NCBI RefSeq assembly: GCF_000296505.1
Contig: NZ_JH815209.1
Coordinates: 128,908 to 192,907, forward strand
From: Schaalia turicensis ACS-279-V-Col4
GTDB lineage: Bacteria; Actinomycetota; Actinomycetes; Actinomycetales; Actinomycetaceae
Reading direction: 5' to 3'
Length of the DNA: 64,000 nucleotides
This document shows positions 37,559-47,188 of the stretch, one piece after another (the stretch's first letter is position 1; every line of letters starts with the position of its first letter). The position numbers were made by a program, and so were the translations under genes. Below the pieces are notes generated by a model. It did not search any database and was not told the origin of the DNA. It saw nothing but the letters and a program-made list of their open reading frames with translations.

Positions 37559-38404
37559 TTACTTCTCCTCTAGAGCGGCGCGAACGCGCGCCTTACGGTC
37601 GGTCAGGAGAGCCGGATGAGAGCCGGCACATACCATGTCACGAATGGAGGACAACGGATCACCGCTGGTCACCAGAGCCTCTCCGACGAGAACAGCATCA
37701 GCACCCCACTTGGCGTATTCGAAAACGTCGTGGGGGCCTCGTACACCTGACTCCGCGACGGCGACAACGTCAGCTGGAATCACATCAATCACCTGGTTAA
37801 CGGTGTCGCGGTCAACTTCAAGGGTCTTCAGATCTCGAGCATTGACCCCGATAATCCGTGCTCCCGCTTCGAGCGCTCGCAACGCCTCAAGACGCGAATG
37901 CGTTTCAACCAGAGCATTCATCCCCAGCGAATGGACGCGTTCCAGAAGCGAGATAAGTGCCGGCTGTTCAAGTGCGGCGACAATCAAGAGGACGAGGTCC
38001 GCTCCATGTGCCCGCGCCTCGTGAATCTGATACGGAGTAACAATAAAATCCTTGCGGAGCACTGGAATATCCACTGCGGCACGCACTGCATCAAGGTCAG
38101 CGAGGGAGCCAGAGAAACGACGTTTTTCCGTTAGAACAGAAATGGCGGTTGCGCCACCTTCTTCGTAGATCGACGCAAGACGCGCAGGATCAGGAATGCC
38201 AGCAAGAGCGCCCCTTGACGGAGAGGAACGCTTCACTTCGGAAATAATCGATACGGCGCCTTCGCGTTCCTTGAAGGCTGCGAATGCGTCATGGGCATCG
38301 GGGGCACGCAGTGCACGTCGCTTGATTTCGTCCATGGGGACGTGGGCCTCGCGCAAGGCAAGATCTTCACGGACACCTGCGATGATGTCATCTAAGACTG
38401 TCAT
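37559..38404 (-). CDS. trpC: Indole-3-glycerol phosphate synthase
   Basis: Closes the indole ring in tryptophan synthesis. It has 281 residues as a TIM barrel with the catalytic Lys in [38 protein letters not shown] and the phosphate-binding AESGVRG. It is first of trpC-trpB-trpA-lgt-pyk here. The 84-nt spacer to hisI has a short ACTAG-type repeat but no convincing leader peptide with Trp codons. trpE, trpD and trpF are not in this window. Confidence 0.96.
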   Translation of the reverse strand: MTVLDDIIAGVREDLALREAHVPMDEIKRRALRAPDAHDAFAAFKEREGAVSIISEVKRSSPSRGALAGIPDPARLASIYEEGGATAISVLTEKRRFSGSLADLDAVRAAVDIPVLRKDFIVTPYQIHEARAHGADLVLLIVAALEQPALISLLERVHSLGMNALVETHSRLEALRALEAGARIIGVNARDLKTLEVDRDTVNQVIDVIPADVVAVAESGVRGPHDVFEYAKWGADAVLVGEALVTSGDPLSSIRDMVCAGSHPALLTDRKARVRAALEEK

Positions 38405-38488
38405 GATTGCGCTCCTTCGCCACTACCGTCGTCAATTCGATGCTAGTGGGTACTAGTAGAGATACTGAAATGGGCTCATCATGTGTGC

Positions 38489-38854
38489 TCATACGTCACC
38501 TCGCTGACCGATGACTGCACCAAGGTCACCGCCTTCTTCGAAACAGGAACGCTTCCCCGTGTGACAGGCAACCCCAACCTGGTCCACTTCGATGAGCAAC
38601 GCATCGCCGTCACAATCAAGACTGACAGCCTTCACAAACTGGAGGTGTCCGGACGTATCACCTTTGCGCCAATACTCTTGGCGACTTCGCGACCAGAAGG
38701 TCACTCGTCCTGTCGTCAGCGTCCGATGAAGAGCCTCGTCATCCATCCACCCGAGCATTAAAACTTCACGGGTATCCCACTGCTGAACGACAGCAGCAAC
38801 AAGACCGGCAGAATCACGCTTTAAACGCTGAGCAATCGAAGGATCTAAAGTCAT
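38489..38854 (-). CDS. hisI: Phosphoribosyl-AMP cyclohydrolase
   Basis: Opens the purine ring of PR-AMP in histidine synthesis. It has 121 residues, a stand-alone HisI without the HisE domain. The metal and substrate motifs [28 protein letters not shown], the Asp pair in LDCDGDALL and the C-terminal [12 protein letters not shown] are intact. It lies just upstream of trpC, as in other actinobacteria. Confidence 0.96.
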   Translation of the reverse strand: MTLDPSIAQRLKRDSAGLVAAVVQQWDTREVLMLGWMDDEALHRTLTTGRVTFWSRSRQEYWRKGDTSGHLQFVKAVSLDCDGDALLIEVDQVGVACHTGKRSCFEEGGDLGAVIGQRGDV

Positions 38855-38989
38855 TCATCTATCTTGACACGAACAGGTCAACACGACCTCTGCCGTTCAT
38901 TCTCCGGCTATAACGCCATCGCACACATCGAAGTGACCGGCCTCGTCCCCCAAAAAGAATGCGGTCAACTGCGTAGGCGAAAGAACCGC

Positions 38990-39697
38990 CTACTGCCACT
39001 GAAGAATCGCACCCCAGCCGATATACCCACCGGCAGCACCAAGAATCAGCCACGGTCCAAGAGGTATCCGCGCCCCGGTCCCCGCATTGCCGACGACCAA
39101 TCGCCACAACGCGGCGCCACCGGCCAAAACGAAGGAAATAATCAAACCACCGTAGGCAGCTTGGATACCAACGCACCCAAGCAACGCTCCAAGGACAGGA
39201 GCAATCTTCACGTCGCCAAAACCGACACCGCCCGGGATCCTAGAAAGGATCCACAAGGGAACCGCCCAAATTGCCATCGACAAGACAATACGCACGATCA
39301 CTTTCACGGGCGTTTCCGAGTGGAAAATCATGCCGAGCGCACCGAAGGTCACCCCGATCGCCATCGTAGCCGTGTATGCGTTGGGAAGCTTGTGCGTTCG
39401 AGCATCAACCAACGCAGAGAGCGCCCCGATCATCGCAACCGACACAATAGCCGGTGCCGACGGTTTCAGTTGCAGCGTCACAATCGTTGCAGCCCCAAAC
39501 AAAGCGGAGGTCCACACGATACCCGTGCGCTTATACGGTGTCAGCGTCGCTTCAATGAAATATCGGCGTTGGACGCGCCAGCCGTAGCGCCACAGCCAAT
39601 AGATGATGATCAGCCATGTTGCGAGTGCTAACGCAAGCGACAAGTCCTGGACCGTTGTTGCTTCACGGACGCGCAGAAGACTTAAAAAATCGCTCAT
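38990..39697 (-). CDS. A24-family prepilin peptidase
   Basis: A membrane aspartyl protease that cleaves type IV or Flp-type prepilin leaders. It has 235 residues with about seven hydrophobic segments. The two catalytic Asp motifs are SALVDARTHKLPN and GVGFGDVK. It lacks the N-terminal methyltransferase domain. Its start overlaps aroE by 4 nt. No pilin or secretion ATPase gene is present in the window, so its substrates are encoded elsewhere. Confidence 0.92.
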   Translation of the reverse strand: MSDFLSLLRVREATTVQDLSLALALATWLIIIYWLWRYGWRVQRRYFIEATLTPYKRTGIVWTSALFGAATIVTLQLKPSAPAIVSVAMIGALSALVDARTHKLPNAYTATMAIGVTFGALGMIFHSETPVKVIVRIVLSMAIWAVPLWILSRIPGGVGFGDVKIAPVLGALLGCVGIQAAYGGLIISFVLAGGAALWRLVVGNAGTGARIPLGPWLILGAAGGYIGWGAILQWQ

Positions 39698-40521
39698 TGA
39701 GGAATCACCTGACGCATCGCCTCCACATCAGCGTTCTTCCCCGTCATTAGCTGAACCTGAAGATGCGCTTGATGAAGAAGCATCTCGACACCGTAGACAA
39801 CGCACGCGCCATTGGCTTCATACACCTGTACAAGCTGCGTGTCACGAGGCGAATAAATGACATCAAGCAGACACTGATCGGTTCTCGGGCTCAATTGCTT
39901 GGCAATATCATCGCCAATATGTGCGGGCAACGTAGAGATGAGGATGTCTGCCGAAGCGATCTCATGCATCACTCGTTCATGATCGCTGAAAAGAACCTGG
40001 TCAATCTCAACACCCAACCGCGTTGCTGCCACAACAATCGAACCCGGTCCGCCAAAACGACGCGCGATCACAGTTGTGCGAGTGATACCAAGCGTGCCCA
40101 AGGCTGCAAGGGACGAGGCCGCCGTCGCTCCACTGCCCAAGATCACTGCAGAATGCGGCGCATCACACCCCCTGCGCGCTCGAGCCTGATCGATAGCCAT
40201 CACGATCCCGTGCACATCGGTGTTAAAACCGGTCAACACGCCTGCCGATGGGACAACGGTATTCACACTTCCAACCGCTTGGGCCAAAGGATCGCAGACA
40301 TCAATCAAAGACATGATGTCCTGTTTGCACGGCATGGTCACGGAAAGACCGAGGCACCCTGAATCGAGCGAGGACAGGAAAGACGGCAACGTTTCTTTCG
40401 TGACCTCGATTGTGCGGTACGTCCAATCAGAACCCACGCCGACAGAATCCCACGCTGCCCTGTGTAAAAGAGGCGATAGTGAGTGCTCAATGGGTGAGCC
40501 GATTACGCCAGCCCAACTCAT
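39694..40521 (-). CDS. aroE: Shikimate dehydrogenase-like protein
   Basis: Reduces 3-dehydroshikimate with NADPH in aromatic amino-acid synthesis. It has 275 residues. The substrate motif GSPIEHSLSPLLHR, VTMPCKQDI (family usually VT.P.K), VNTVVPSAGVLTGFNTD and the Rossmann loop ILGSGATAASSL are present. I chose the ATG at 40519-40521, 4 nt after mltG, since the sequence before it is the mltG tail in another frame. The gene order mltG-aroE is conserved in actinobacteria. Confidence 0.94.
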   Translation of the reverse strand: MSWAGVIGSPIEHSLSPLLHRAAWDSVGVGSDWTYRTIEVTKETLPSFLSSLDSGCLGLSVTMPCKQDIMSLIDVCDPLAQAVGSVNTVVPSAGVLTGFNTDVHGIVMAIDQARARRGCDAPHSAVILGSGATAASSLAALGTLGITRTTVIARRFGGPGSIVVAATRLGVEIDQVLFSDHERVMHEIASADILISTLPAHIGDDIAKQLSPRTDQCLLDVIYSPRDTQLVQVYEANGACVVYGVEMLLHQAHLQVQLMTGKNADVEAMRQVIPQ

Positions 40522-40525
40522 TGTG

Positions 40526-41803
40526 TCAGCACTTCCCGGGGTGAGCTTCGCAGTAGTCCTTGAATTTCTTCTGATTGGCTTCGTGATCGGCCAGCGTTGA
40601 AGCAAACACTGTCTCACCCGTATCCAAATCAATGGTCACGTAGTACAGCCAGTCGCCATCCGCAGGATGCATCACGGCTTTGATTGCTGCCTCACTGGGC
40701 TGAGCGATCGGGCTCGGAGGAATCCCCTTATGAAGGTATGTGTTGTACGGGTTCTCATCCAGCAGATCGGAAGCGGTTGGTACGCCACCGGTTTTACCAA
40801 CTCCGTAAAGAACCGTTGAGTCCATTTGGAGCAAGCCATGAGTCTCGTTTTCAGTATCAGCAAGGCGATTTTCAATCACTCGAGCGACCTTGGGCAGGTA
40901 CTCGTCAAGATTCACTTCACGTTCGAGAATTGAAGCCTTGTTCAAAACAATTTCGCGCTGGTCTTCAGCGACACCGGCACTATCGAGCGTGGAAATCGTA
41001 GTGGCAACCATCTGGGCAACCAGAGTCACCGGAGTATCCGAAGACGCCACTTCGTATGAACCCGGAGCAAGCCACCCCTCAACGTTTCCCCCAGCAACAT
41101 CGGGCAAACCAATAGCGCTGGCATCTTCAAATGCTGCGGTGACATCATCAAAGCTGAAATCGGTGACAGATGAAATACGCTCGGCAATTTCTGCCTTGGT
41201 TTGCCCCGGAGTGACAGTCACCGTGTTATCAGACCTATTAGCGTCATCAAGCAATGCGGCAACCGCATCAGACGCCCTCATCTGCATTTTCAGCGTGTAT
41301 GTGCCCGGACGGATCATTGTGGCTGCTTTATTCGCGTCATACGAGCGGATAAAGGCTGCAACGCTCTTGACGACGTCAGCATCAACCAGTGACTGACCGA
41401 TTTCGGCACCTGTTTCGCCGACATCGATCGTCACTTCAACAGAGCCTGAACCCGGACCTGGATAGTCATCGTCCAATTGCGAGAAGGAAGATGAAGGCGC
41501 GGTCAGTTGGCGTACGGCATACACTGCTGCACCGCCAAGGAGAGCAATAACGATTGCCAGGATAATGAACGCGCGGATACGACGATTACGCTTACGACGG
41601 CGGGCTCGACGACGTTCTACTTCTAGGCGCCGAGAACGCATGCCGGTCGTTTCACTACTCACGGTTCCAAAAAGAGGAAGATCATTCGACTGTGGCGTTG
41701 CGGGCGGTGTCTGCGCGCGCTGGTGCGAAGCCTGAGTGCCTGCTCGTCCCTGTATATCTCGTCGTCGAGGAAATGGAGGGCGTTGCGAGTTGGGCGTCGT
41801 CAC
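40526..41803 (-). CDS. mltG: Endolytic peptidoglycan transglycosylase MltG
   Basis: Cleaves nascent glycan strands at the membrane to set their length. It has 425 residues: a long Arg- and Pro-rich cytoplasmic N-terminus (1-75), one membrane helix (about 77-96), an Asp/Gly/Ser-rich linker, a LysM-like subdomain and the YceG catalytic domain. The catalytic Glu is in NKASILEREV, followed by QMDSTVLYG and NPYNTYLHKGIPPSPI. The start overlaps the ruvX stop by 4 nt. Confidence 0.95.
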   Translation of the reverse strand: MTTPNSQRPPFPRRRDIQGRAGTQASHQRAQTPPATPQSNDLPLFGTVSSETTGMRSRRLEVERRRARRRKRNRRIRAFIILAIVIALLGGAAVYAVRQLTAPSSSFSQLDDDYPGPGSGSVEVTIDVGETGAEIGQSLVDADVVKSVAAFIRSYDANKAATMIRPGTYTLKMQMRASDAVAALLDDANRSDNTVTVTPGQTKAEIAERISSVTDFSFDDVTAAFEDASAIGLPDVAGGNVEGWLAPGSYEVASSDTPVTLVAQMVATTISTLDSAGVAEDQREIVLNKASILEREVNLDEYLPKVARVIENRLADTENETHGLLQMDSTVLYGVGKTGGVPTASDLLDENPYNTYLHKGIPPSPIAQPSEAAIKAVMHPADGDWLYYVTIDLDTGETVFASTLADHEANQKKFKDYCEAHPGKC

Positions 41804-42282
41804 GAAAGATCCTTCCCTTCAATGATGATCTCGACCCCTGGGGCTCGATCGCTCATTCGTTCCGCTTCAAGTGCTTGCTCAAGAATGATTTGAGCAGCCA
41901 CCTGATCGACAACCGCTCGGTGTTCCCTCTCTGGAACGCCTGACTGTCGTAAGCGCGCATGCGCTTGATTTGAGGATAGCCTCTCATCAACCAATGCGAC
42001 ACGAACATGTGGCCTAGCTAGCTTAATTCGTCTGCCGTAGCGCCGAGCGCCTTTTGCTGAAATTCCCTCTCCACCTTTGAGATGTTTCGGCAGGCCTACG
42101 ATGACTTCTAAGGCATCGTATTCGTCGATGATTGAGCAGATACGCTCAACGTCAGAACCGTCATCAGCTCGGATAACAGTTTCAACGGGCATTGTGAGTA
42201 TGCCGTCCGGGTCGCAGCGACTCACTCCAACCCGGACAGTTCCAACATCAACACCGATGCGCGTTCCGCGACGAAGACTCAC
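41800..42282 (-). CDS. ruvX: RuvX/YqgF-type Holliday junction resolvase
   Basis: An RNase H-fold nuclease involved in 16S rRNA maturation or Holliday-junction processing. It has 160 residues. The first catalytic Asp is in RIGVDVGTVRVGV; the next acidic motif is IVGLPKHLKGGEG and then VALVDERLSS. The GTG start overlaps the alaS stop, and its stop overlaps mltG, so alaS-ruvX-mltG are translationally linked. Confidence 0.95.
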   Translation of the reverse strand: MSLRRGTRIGVDVGTVRVGVSRCDPDGILTMPVETVIRADDGSDVERICSIIDEYDALEVIVGLPKHLKGGEGISAKGARRYGRRIKLARPHVRVALVDERLSSNQAHARLRQSGVPEREHRAVVDQVAAQIILEQALEAERMSDRAPGVEIIIEGKDLS

Positions 42283-44981
42283 GAATGAGCAACCTCGCGA
42301 CGGATCGCGTCAAGCGCTTCCTTGATCGCGTCGAGCTTGGTGCCACCGCCCTGTGCGATGTCATCACGGCCACCGCCGCCACCACCAAGGTGCTGGGCGA
42401 CAGCGCGAACAAATGCGCCTGCCTTAGCCTTGCGCTCGCGTGCCTTCTCGTTTGTCACAACGACGATCGAGGGCTTGTCGTTCACTCGGCCGATGAGAGC
42501 GACAACAACCGGATTCGCATCGCCAAGACGATCACGAACTTCAAGAGCCAGAGTGCGCAACGCGTCAGCGGACGGCATAACGCCTGCATCATTGGCGACT
42601 ACAGCAATGCCATTGAGCGACTGTGCCGTATCAGCAAACGTCTGCGCCTGAGCCAGTGCTTGCTCAGTGCGCATGCGCTCGAGTTCCTTCTCAGATTCCT
42701 TCACTCGAGCAAGCAACGAAGCAATACGATCCGGAAGCTCTTCGCTACGGCCCCCCACCATGGTCGACAGCTGGGAAACCAAAGCATGTTCCTTTGCCTG
42801 GAACGAATACGCGCCATTGCCGACAAGCGCATCAATGCGTCGCACGCCCGAACCAATGGATCCTTCACCCACGATCGTGATACGACCAATGTGGCCGGTC
42901 GTAGGAACATGGGTGCCACCGCAGAGTTCCTTATCGAAGCCGTCACCGATGGTGACAACACGGACCTCAGCACCATATTTTTCGCCGAAAAGTGCAATCG
43001 CGCCGGAAAGGCGGGCCTCTTCGATCGACATCACGTCAGTCTTGACCACGAGGTCCTCGGCAAGCTTTTCATTGACAAGGGCTTCAATGTCGTTAATCTG
43101 CGAACCCTCGAGAGCCGAGGAGTGACGGAAGTCGAAGCGTAGACGTGACGGTGAGTTCTCAGAACCAGCCTGATCGGCGTCTTCGGCAACGATTCGACGC
43201 AGACCCGCATAGACCATATGGGTTGCGGTGTGAGCGCGAGCAATCGCCAGACGACGCTCAGAGTCAACCTCTGCCCATGCCTTCGCACCAACCGTCACTA
43301 CGCCTTCAGTCAGCGTGCCACGGTGAACCGACAGCCCCTTAATCGGAGCCTGGACATCGTGGACCTCGATAATGCCACCGTCTGCAAGGCGAATCTGACC
43401 GTGGTCAGCGAGCTGACCACCCATCTCAGCGTAGAACGGAGTGCGGTCAAGGACGACCTCGACCTCAGCAGGCGCCTGCGCGACGGGAGCGGGAACGGAA
43501 TCAACGAGAAGAGCGGTGATCGTCGCTTCGGAGCCAAGATCTGTGTAGCCGAGGAAGGTCGAGCCACCACCCATCTGCTTCTCAATATCTTGGAAGAGGC
43601 GAACGTCGGTGTGGCCGGTCTTCTTTGCGCGAGCATCGGCGCGTGCACGGTCCTTCTGCTCCTGCATGAGAGTCTTGAAAGCATCCTCGTCAACCTTCAG
43701 GCCCTGCTCGCTTGCCATTTCAAGCGTCAAGTCAATCGGGAAGCCGTAGGTGTCATGCAGTGAGAATGCTGATTCGCCGGACAGAACGTGAGATCCAGCC
43801 TTCTTCGCATCACGAACGGCGACGTCAAGAATCGTAGTGCCGGCGCTCAGCGTGCGACGGAATGCGTCCTCTTCGGCGTATGCGACGTCCTGAATGGTTG
43901 CCCAATTCTCGTTGAGTTCCGGGTAGGACAGGGACATGACGTTCTTCGAAGCTGTCAGCAGACTCGGCATCGTGGCCTCGTCGACGCCCAAAAGACGCAT
44001 CGAACGCACCGCACGGCGGATCAGACGACGCAACACGTAGCCTCGTCCATCGTTGCCCGGACGCACGCCGTCATTGATCAGCATGAGCGCAGAACGCACA
44101 TGATCTGCGACAACGCGCATACGCACATCATCGTCATAAGCGACACCCGCGCTGGGGCCTGAGGCACCCAAGCCGTACTTCTTGCCCGACATCTGCTGGG
44201 CGACATCAATGACCGGGAAGACTTCGTCGATCTCGTACATGTTCGGCTTGTCCTGCATGATGAATGCAAGACGCTCAAGGCCAGCACCCGTATCAATTGC
44301 GGTCTGGTCAAGCTTGCCAACGAGTTCGAAGTCGTGGCCTTCACCTTCGCCTCGAACAAATTCGTCGAAGACGAGGTTCCAGATTTCAAGGAAGCGGTCG
44401 CCAGCAACGTCGGCGACGGGACCGCCATCGGGGCCAAACTCAGGACCACGGTCGTAGTGGATTTCACAGCATGCGCCAGCAGGACCCGGCTGACCGGTCG
44501 ACCAGGAGATCTCTTCAAACGGAAGACGCTGGATGCGCTCTGCGGGCAGGCCGATCGTCTTCGTCCAGTAGTCGAAGGAAACCTCGTCTTTTTCCCAGAT
44601 GGTCATCCACAAGCGGTCGCCGTCAAGGCCGTAACCGCCCTTATCCTGCGGAGTTGTCAGCAGTTCCCACGCGTGGCTGATAGCGCCTTCCTTGAAGTAA
44701 TCGCCAAAGGAGAAGTTACCGTTCATCTGGAAGAACGTACCGTGCCGCGTGGTCTTACCAACATTGTCAATATCATTCGTACGAATGCACTTCTGCACCG
44801 ATGCTGCGGTCGGCCACGGAGCCGGCTCTGTTCCCAGAATGTAGGGAATAAACGGCACCATGCCCGCGACGGTGAACAGAATGGAAGGCTCCGGAGAGAT
44901 CAACGAAACCGAAGGCGAAATATGGTGGCCTTTGGATTCGAAGAAGTCGAGCCAACGTGAACGAATTTCAGAGGTGCGCAT
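42279..44981 (-). CDS. alaS: Alanine-tRNA ligase
   Basis: Charges tRNA-Ala and edits mischarged Ser and Gly. It has 900 residues: a class II catalytic core (RSRWLDFFESKGH, NGNFSFGDYFKEGA), a tRNA-recognition region, the editing domain with metal motifs ARAHTATHM and CGGTHVPTTG, and a C-terminal C-Ala domain with a Gly-rich stretch (GGGGGGRDD). Head of the alaS-ruvX-mltG-aroE-prepilin peptidase run. rpsD lies upstream beyond its own terminator. Confidence 0.98.
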   Translation of the reverse strand: MRTSEIRSRWLDFFESKGHHISPSVSLISPEPSILFTVAGMVPFIPYILGTEPAPWPTAASVQKCIRTNDIDNVGKTTRHGTFFQMNGNFSFGDYFKEGAISHAWELLTTPQDKGGYGLDGDRLWMTIWEKDEVSFDYWTKTIGLPAERIQRLPFEEISWSTGQPGPAGACCEIHYDRGPEFGPDGGPVADVAGDRFLEIWNLVFDEFVRGEGEGHDFELVGKLDQTAIDTGAGLERLAFIMQDKPNMYEIDEVFPVIDVAQQMSGKKYGLGASGPSAGVAYDDDVRMRVVADHVRSALMLINDGVRPGNDGRGYVLRRLIRRAVRSMRLLGVDEATMPSLLTASKNVMSLSYPELNENWATIQDVAYAEEDAFRRTLSAGTTILDVAVRDAKKAGSHVLSGESAFSLHDTYGFPIDLTLEMASEQGLKVDEDAFKTLMQEQKDRARADARAKKTGHTDVRLFQDIEKQMGGGSTFLGYTDLGSEATITALLVDSVPAPVAQAPAEVEVVLDRTPFYAEMGGQLADHGQIRLADGGIIEVHDVQAPIKGLSVHRGTLTEGVVTVGAKAWAEVDSERRLAIARAHTATHMVYAGLRRIVAEDADQAGSENSPSRLRFDFRHSSALEGSQINDIEALVNEKLAEDLVVKTDVMSIEEARLSGAIALFGEKYGAEVRVVTIGDGFDKELCGGTHVPTTGHIGRITIVGEGSIGSGVRRIDALVGNGAYSFQAKEHALVSQLSTMVGGRSEELPDRIASLLARVKESEKELERMRTEQALAQAQTFADTAQSLNGIAVVANDAGVMPSADALRTLALEVRDRLGDANPVVVALIGRVNDKPSIVVVTNEKARERKAKAGAFVRAVAQHLGGGGGGRDDIAQGGGTKLDAIKEALDAIRREVAHS

Positions 44982-45047
44982 GGTTCCCTATCGTAATAGG
45001 TGAGGGCCAGATAAAGCACATCTGACCAACGGGGTGAAAGAAAACAA

Positions 45048-45077
45048 CAGAGCCCCGAGAAAAATCTCGGGGCTCTG
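45048..45077 (-). terminator. Terminator of rpsD
   Basis: A perfect 13-bp stem (CAGAGCCCCGAGA, 4-nt loop, TCTCGGGGCTCTG) begins about 11 nt after the rpsD stop and is followed on the minus strand by a T-rich tract. Confidence 0.93.
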
Positions 45078-45088
45078 CAAAAGTGTGA

Positions 45089-45712
45089 TCAGCGTGAGTA
45101 GTGTTCAACGACCATCTGGACGTCACAGGTCACGGGGACTTCAGCGCGCTTCGGGCGACGAACCAAAGTGGCCTTGAGGCGCTCAAGCTCGACGTCCAGA
45201 TATTCGGGAACTGCCGGCAGAACGTCACGGTGGATGCCCTGAGCAGCAATTTCGAACGGAACGGTGGTCTGCGACTTCGGCTTGACCTGGATGGTCTGCC
45301 CCGGCTTCACACGGAAAGACGGACGGTCAACGATCTTGCCGTCAACCAGGATGTGACGGTGAACGACGACCTGACGTGCCTGCTGGATGGTGCGGGCGAA
45401 GCCTGCACGCAGAACCAGGGCGTCAAGACGGGTTTCGAGAAGCTCAACCAGGTTTTCACCGGTCAGGCCAGCGGTACGACGTGCTTCTTCGAAGGCGCGA
45501 CGCATCTGGGATTCGCGGATGCCGTACTGAGCGCGCAGACGCTGCTTTTCCTTCAGACGAACGGCGTAGTCGGATTCTTGACGACGACGGGAGCGACCGT
45601 GCTCGCCGGGGCCGTAGGGGCGCTTCTCGAAGTAGCGGACTGCCTTCGGGGTGAGTGCAATGCCGAGGGCGCGGGATTCGCGCACCTGCTTGCGGGAACG
45701 GTTCTGTGCCAT
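45089..45712 (-). CDS. rpsD: 30S ribosomal protein S4
   Basis: A primary 16S rRNA-binding protein and assembly nucleator. It has 207 residues from the ATG at 45710-45712, matching the family start NRSRKQVRESRALG. An upstream in-frame start would add 12 unrelated residues. The S4 RNA-binding domain LETRLDALVLRAGFARTI and HRHILVDGKIVDRPSF are intact. It lacks the Cys zinc-binding N-terminus, as is usual for this actinobacterial type. A GAGGA sequence lies very close to the start codon. Confidence 0.97.
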   Translation of the reverse strand: MAQNRSRKQVRESRALGIALTPKAVRYFEKRPYGPGEHGRSRRRQESDYAVRLKEKQRLRAQYGIRESQMRRAFEEARRTAGLTGENLVELLETRLDALVLRAGFARTIQQARQVVVHRHILVDGKIVDRPSFRVKPGQTIQVKPKSQTTVPFEIAAQGIHRDVLPAVPEYLDVELERLKATLVRRPKRAEVPVTCDVQMVVEHYSR

Positions 45713-45835
45713 TTCCTCTATCTTTCCTGTTTCTTGTGTCATGACCACGGACTATCCGTTGGCCACGGGGTCAACTCCCAGAATTGCTTCTTTCGGCTAA
45801 GACCCCAGGTGTGCCATACAGGCAACCCGTCAAGA

Positions 45836-47188
45836 CTACCGTAGTTTCAGTAGTTTCCTAATCACGGACAGGCGTTCAGTGATGAGTTTCTCATGCCCGT
45901 TCGTGGTTGGCTCATAGTAGCGTGCACCCTCAAGATTGTCGGGAAGATACTGCTGGGTAGCAACGTGATGCGGTTCGTCGTGCGCATAAATGTACTCTTG
46001 GCCGTGGCCCAGTCGTTTCGCTCCCCCGTAATGAGCATCGCGCAGATGCATGGGAACAGGTCCGCTCTTTCCAGCTCTCAGGTCCGCAATCGCCCTGTCA
46101 ATACCAAGGTAGGCAGCGTTCGACTTCGGCGCGGTTGCGACAGCAATGACCGCTTCGGCCAAAATAATGCGCGCCTCCGGCATGCCGATCATTGCCACTG
46201 CTTGAGCCGCAGCAACGGTTGTAGATAGGACCTCGGGAGCTGCCATACCCACATCTTCCGAGGCAGCGATCATGACGCGCCTCGCAATAAAACGAGGATC
46301 CTCCCCCGCTTCTAGCATTCGCGCCAGATAGTGCAACGCCGCATCAACGTCAGAACCTCGCATCGATTTAATGAACGCCGAAGCAACGTCGTAGTGCTGA
46401 TCCTGGTCCCAGCGGACAAGCGCTTGGTTCGCGGCGGTCTGCACGTGATCAAGGGTGATCGCTTGGGACTGTTGGTCATCGGCTGCTCCAGCGGCAGCTT
46501 CCAGCAGAGTCAGTGACTTTCGCGCATCGCAGCCAGCAAGGCGTACGAGGCCCCCCATCGCGTCATCATCCAGTGTGTAAGCGCCATTCAGACCTCGTTC
46601 ATCATCGAGAGCACGACGGATTAAGAGCTCAATCGCCTCTTCTTCGAGTGGCTCGAGCACCAGCAAGATCGAACGTGAGAGCAACGGCGAGATCACCGAA
46701 AACGATGGATTCTCGGTTGTTGCAGCAACGAGGGTCACCCACTGATTTTCGACAGCTGGGAGAAGAGCATCCTGCTGAGACTTCGAGAAACGATGAACTT
46801 CGTCGATGAAAAGAATGGTTCCTTCACCGGTTGACGCGGTACGCCTCTTCGCGCTGACAACAACATCTCGAATATCTTTTACGCCAGCTGAGACCGCGGA
46901 CAATTCTTCAAAATGACGACCGGATGATTGAGCAACAAGGTAGGCAAGTGTGGTTTTACCAGTGCCCGGTGGGCCCCACAAGATCACGGAAGAAACCTGA
47001 GGAGCACCCGGTTTAACCGGAGCGAGCAACCGTCGAAGAGGCGAACCTTTTGAGAGAAGATGGCGTTGCCCAATGACTTCGTCGAGAGATGTTGGACGCA
47101 TACGCACCGCAAGAGGAGCATGCGAGTTAAACTGCGGAACTCCGTCGGCAGTTAAAGAGTCGGAACTAAAAAGGTCCACGAGGTTCAC
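45836..47188 (-). CDS. rarA: Replication-associated recombination protein RarA
   Basis: A clamp-loader-like AAA+ ATPase that acts at stalled forks. It has 450 residues. Walker A LWGPPGTGKTTLA, Walker B ILFIDEVHRFSKSQQDALLP, sensor 1 ATTENPSF and the C-terminal MgsA-type tetramerisation region (HYDVASAFIKSMRGSD, GYGGAKRLGHGQ-like) are clear. The GTG start overlaps the stop of the secreted-protein gene upstream by 4 nt. Confidence 0.96.
   Translation of the reverse strand: MNLVDLFSSDSLTADGVPQFNSHAPLAVRMRPTSLDEVIGQRHLLSKGSPLRRLLAPVKPGAPQVSSVILWGPPGTGKTTLAYLVAQSSGRHFEELSAVSAGVKDIRDVVVSAKRRTASTGEGTILFIDEVHRFSKSQQDALLPAVENQWVTLVAATTENPSFSVISPLLSRSILLVLEPLEEEAIELLIRRALDDERGLNGAYTLDDDAMGGLVRLAGCDARKSLTLLEAAAGAADDQQSQAITLDHVQTAANQALVRWDQDQHYDVASAFIKSMRGSDVDAALHYLARMLEAGEDPRFIARRVMIAASEDVGMAAPEVLSTTVAAAQAVAMIGMPEARIILAEAVIAVATAPKSNAAYLGIDRAIADLRAGKSGPVPMHLRDAHYGGAKRLGHGQEYIYAHDEPHHVATQQYLPDNLEGARYYEPTTNGHEKLITERLSVIRKLLKLR

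Noticed and set aside
38405-38488. Tryptophan attenuator before trpC
   Set aside because: The 84-nt spacer has only a 5-bp ACTAG repeat, no leader peptide with Trp codons and no T-run terminator.
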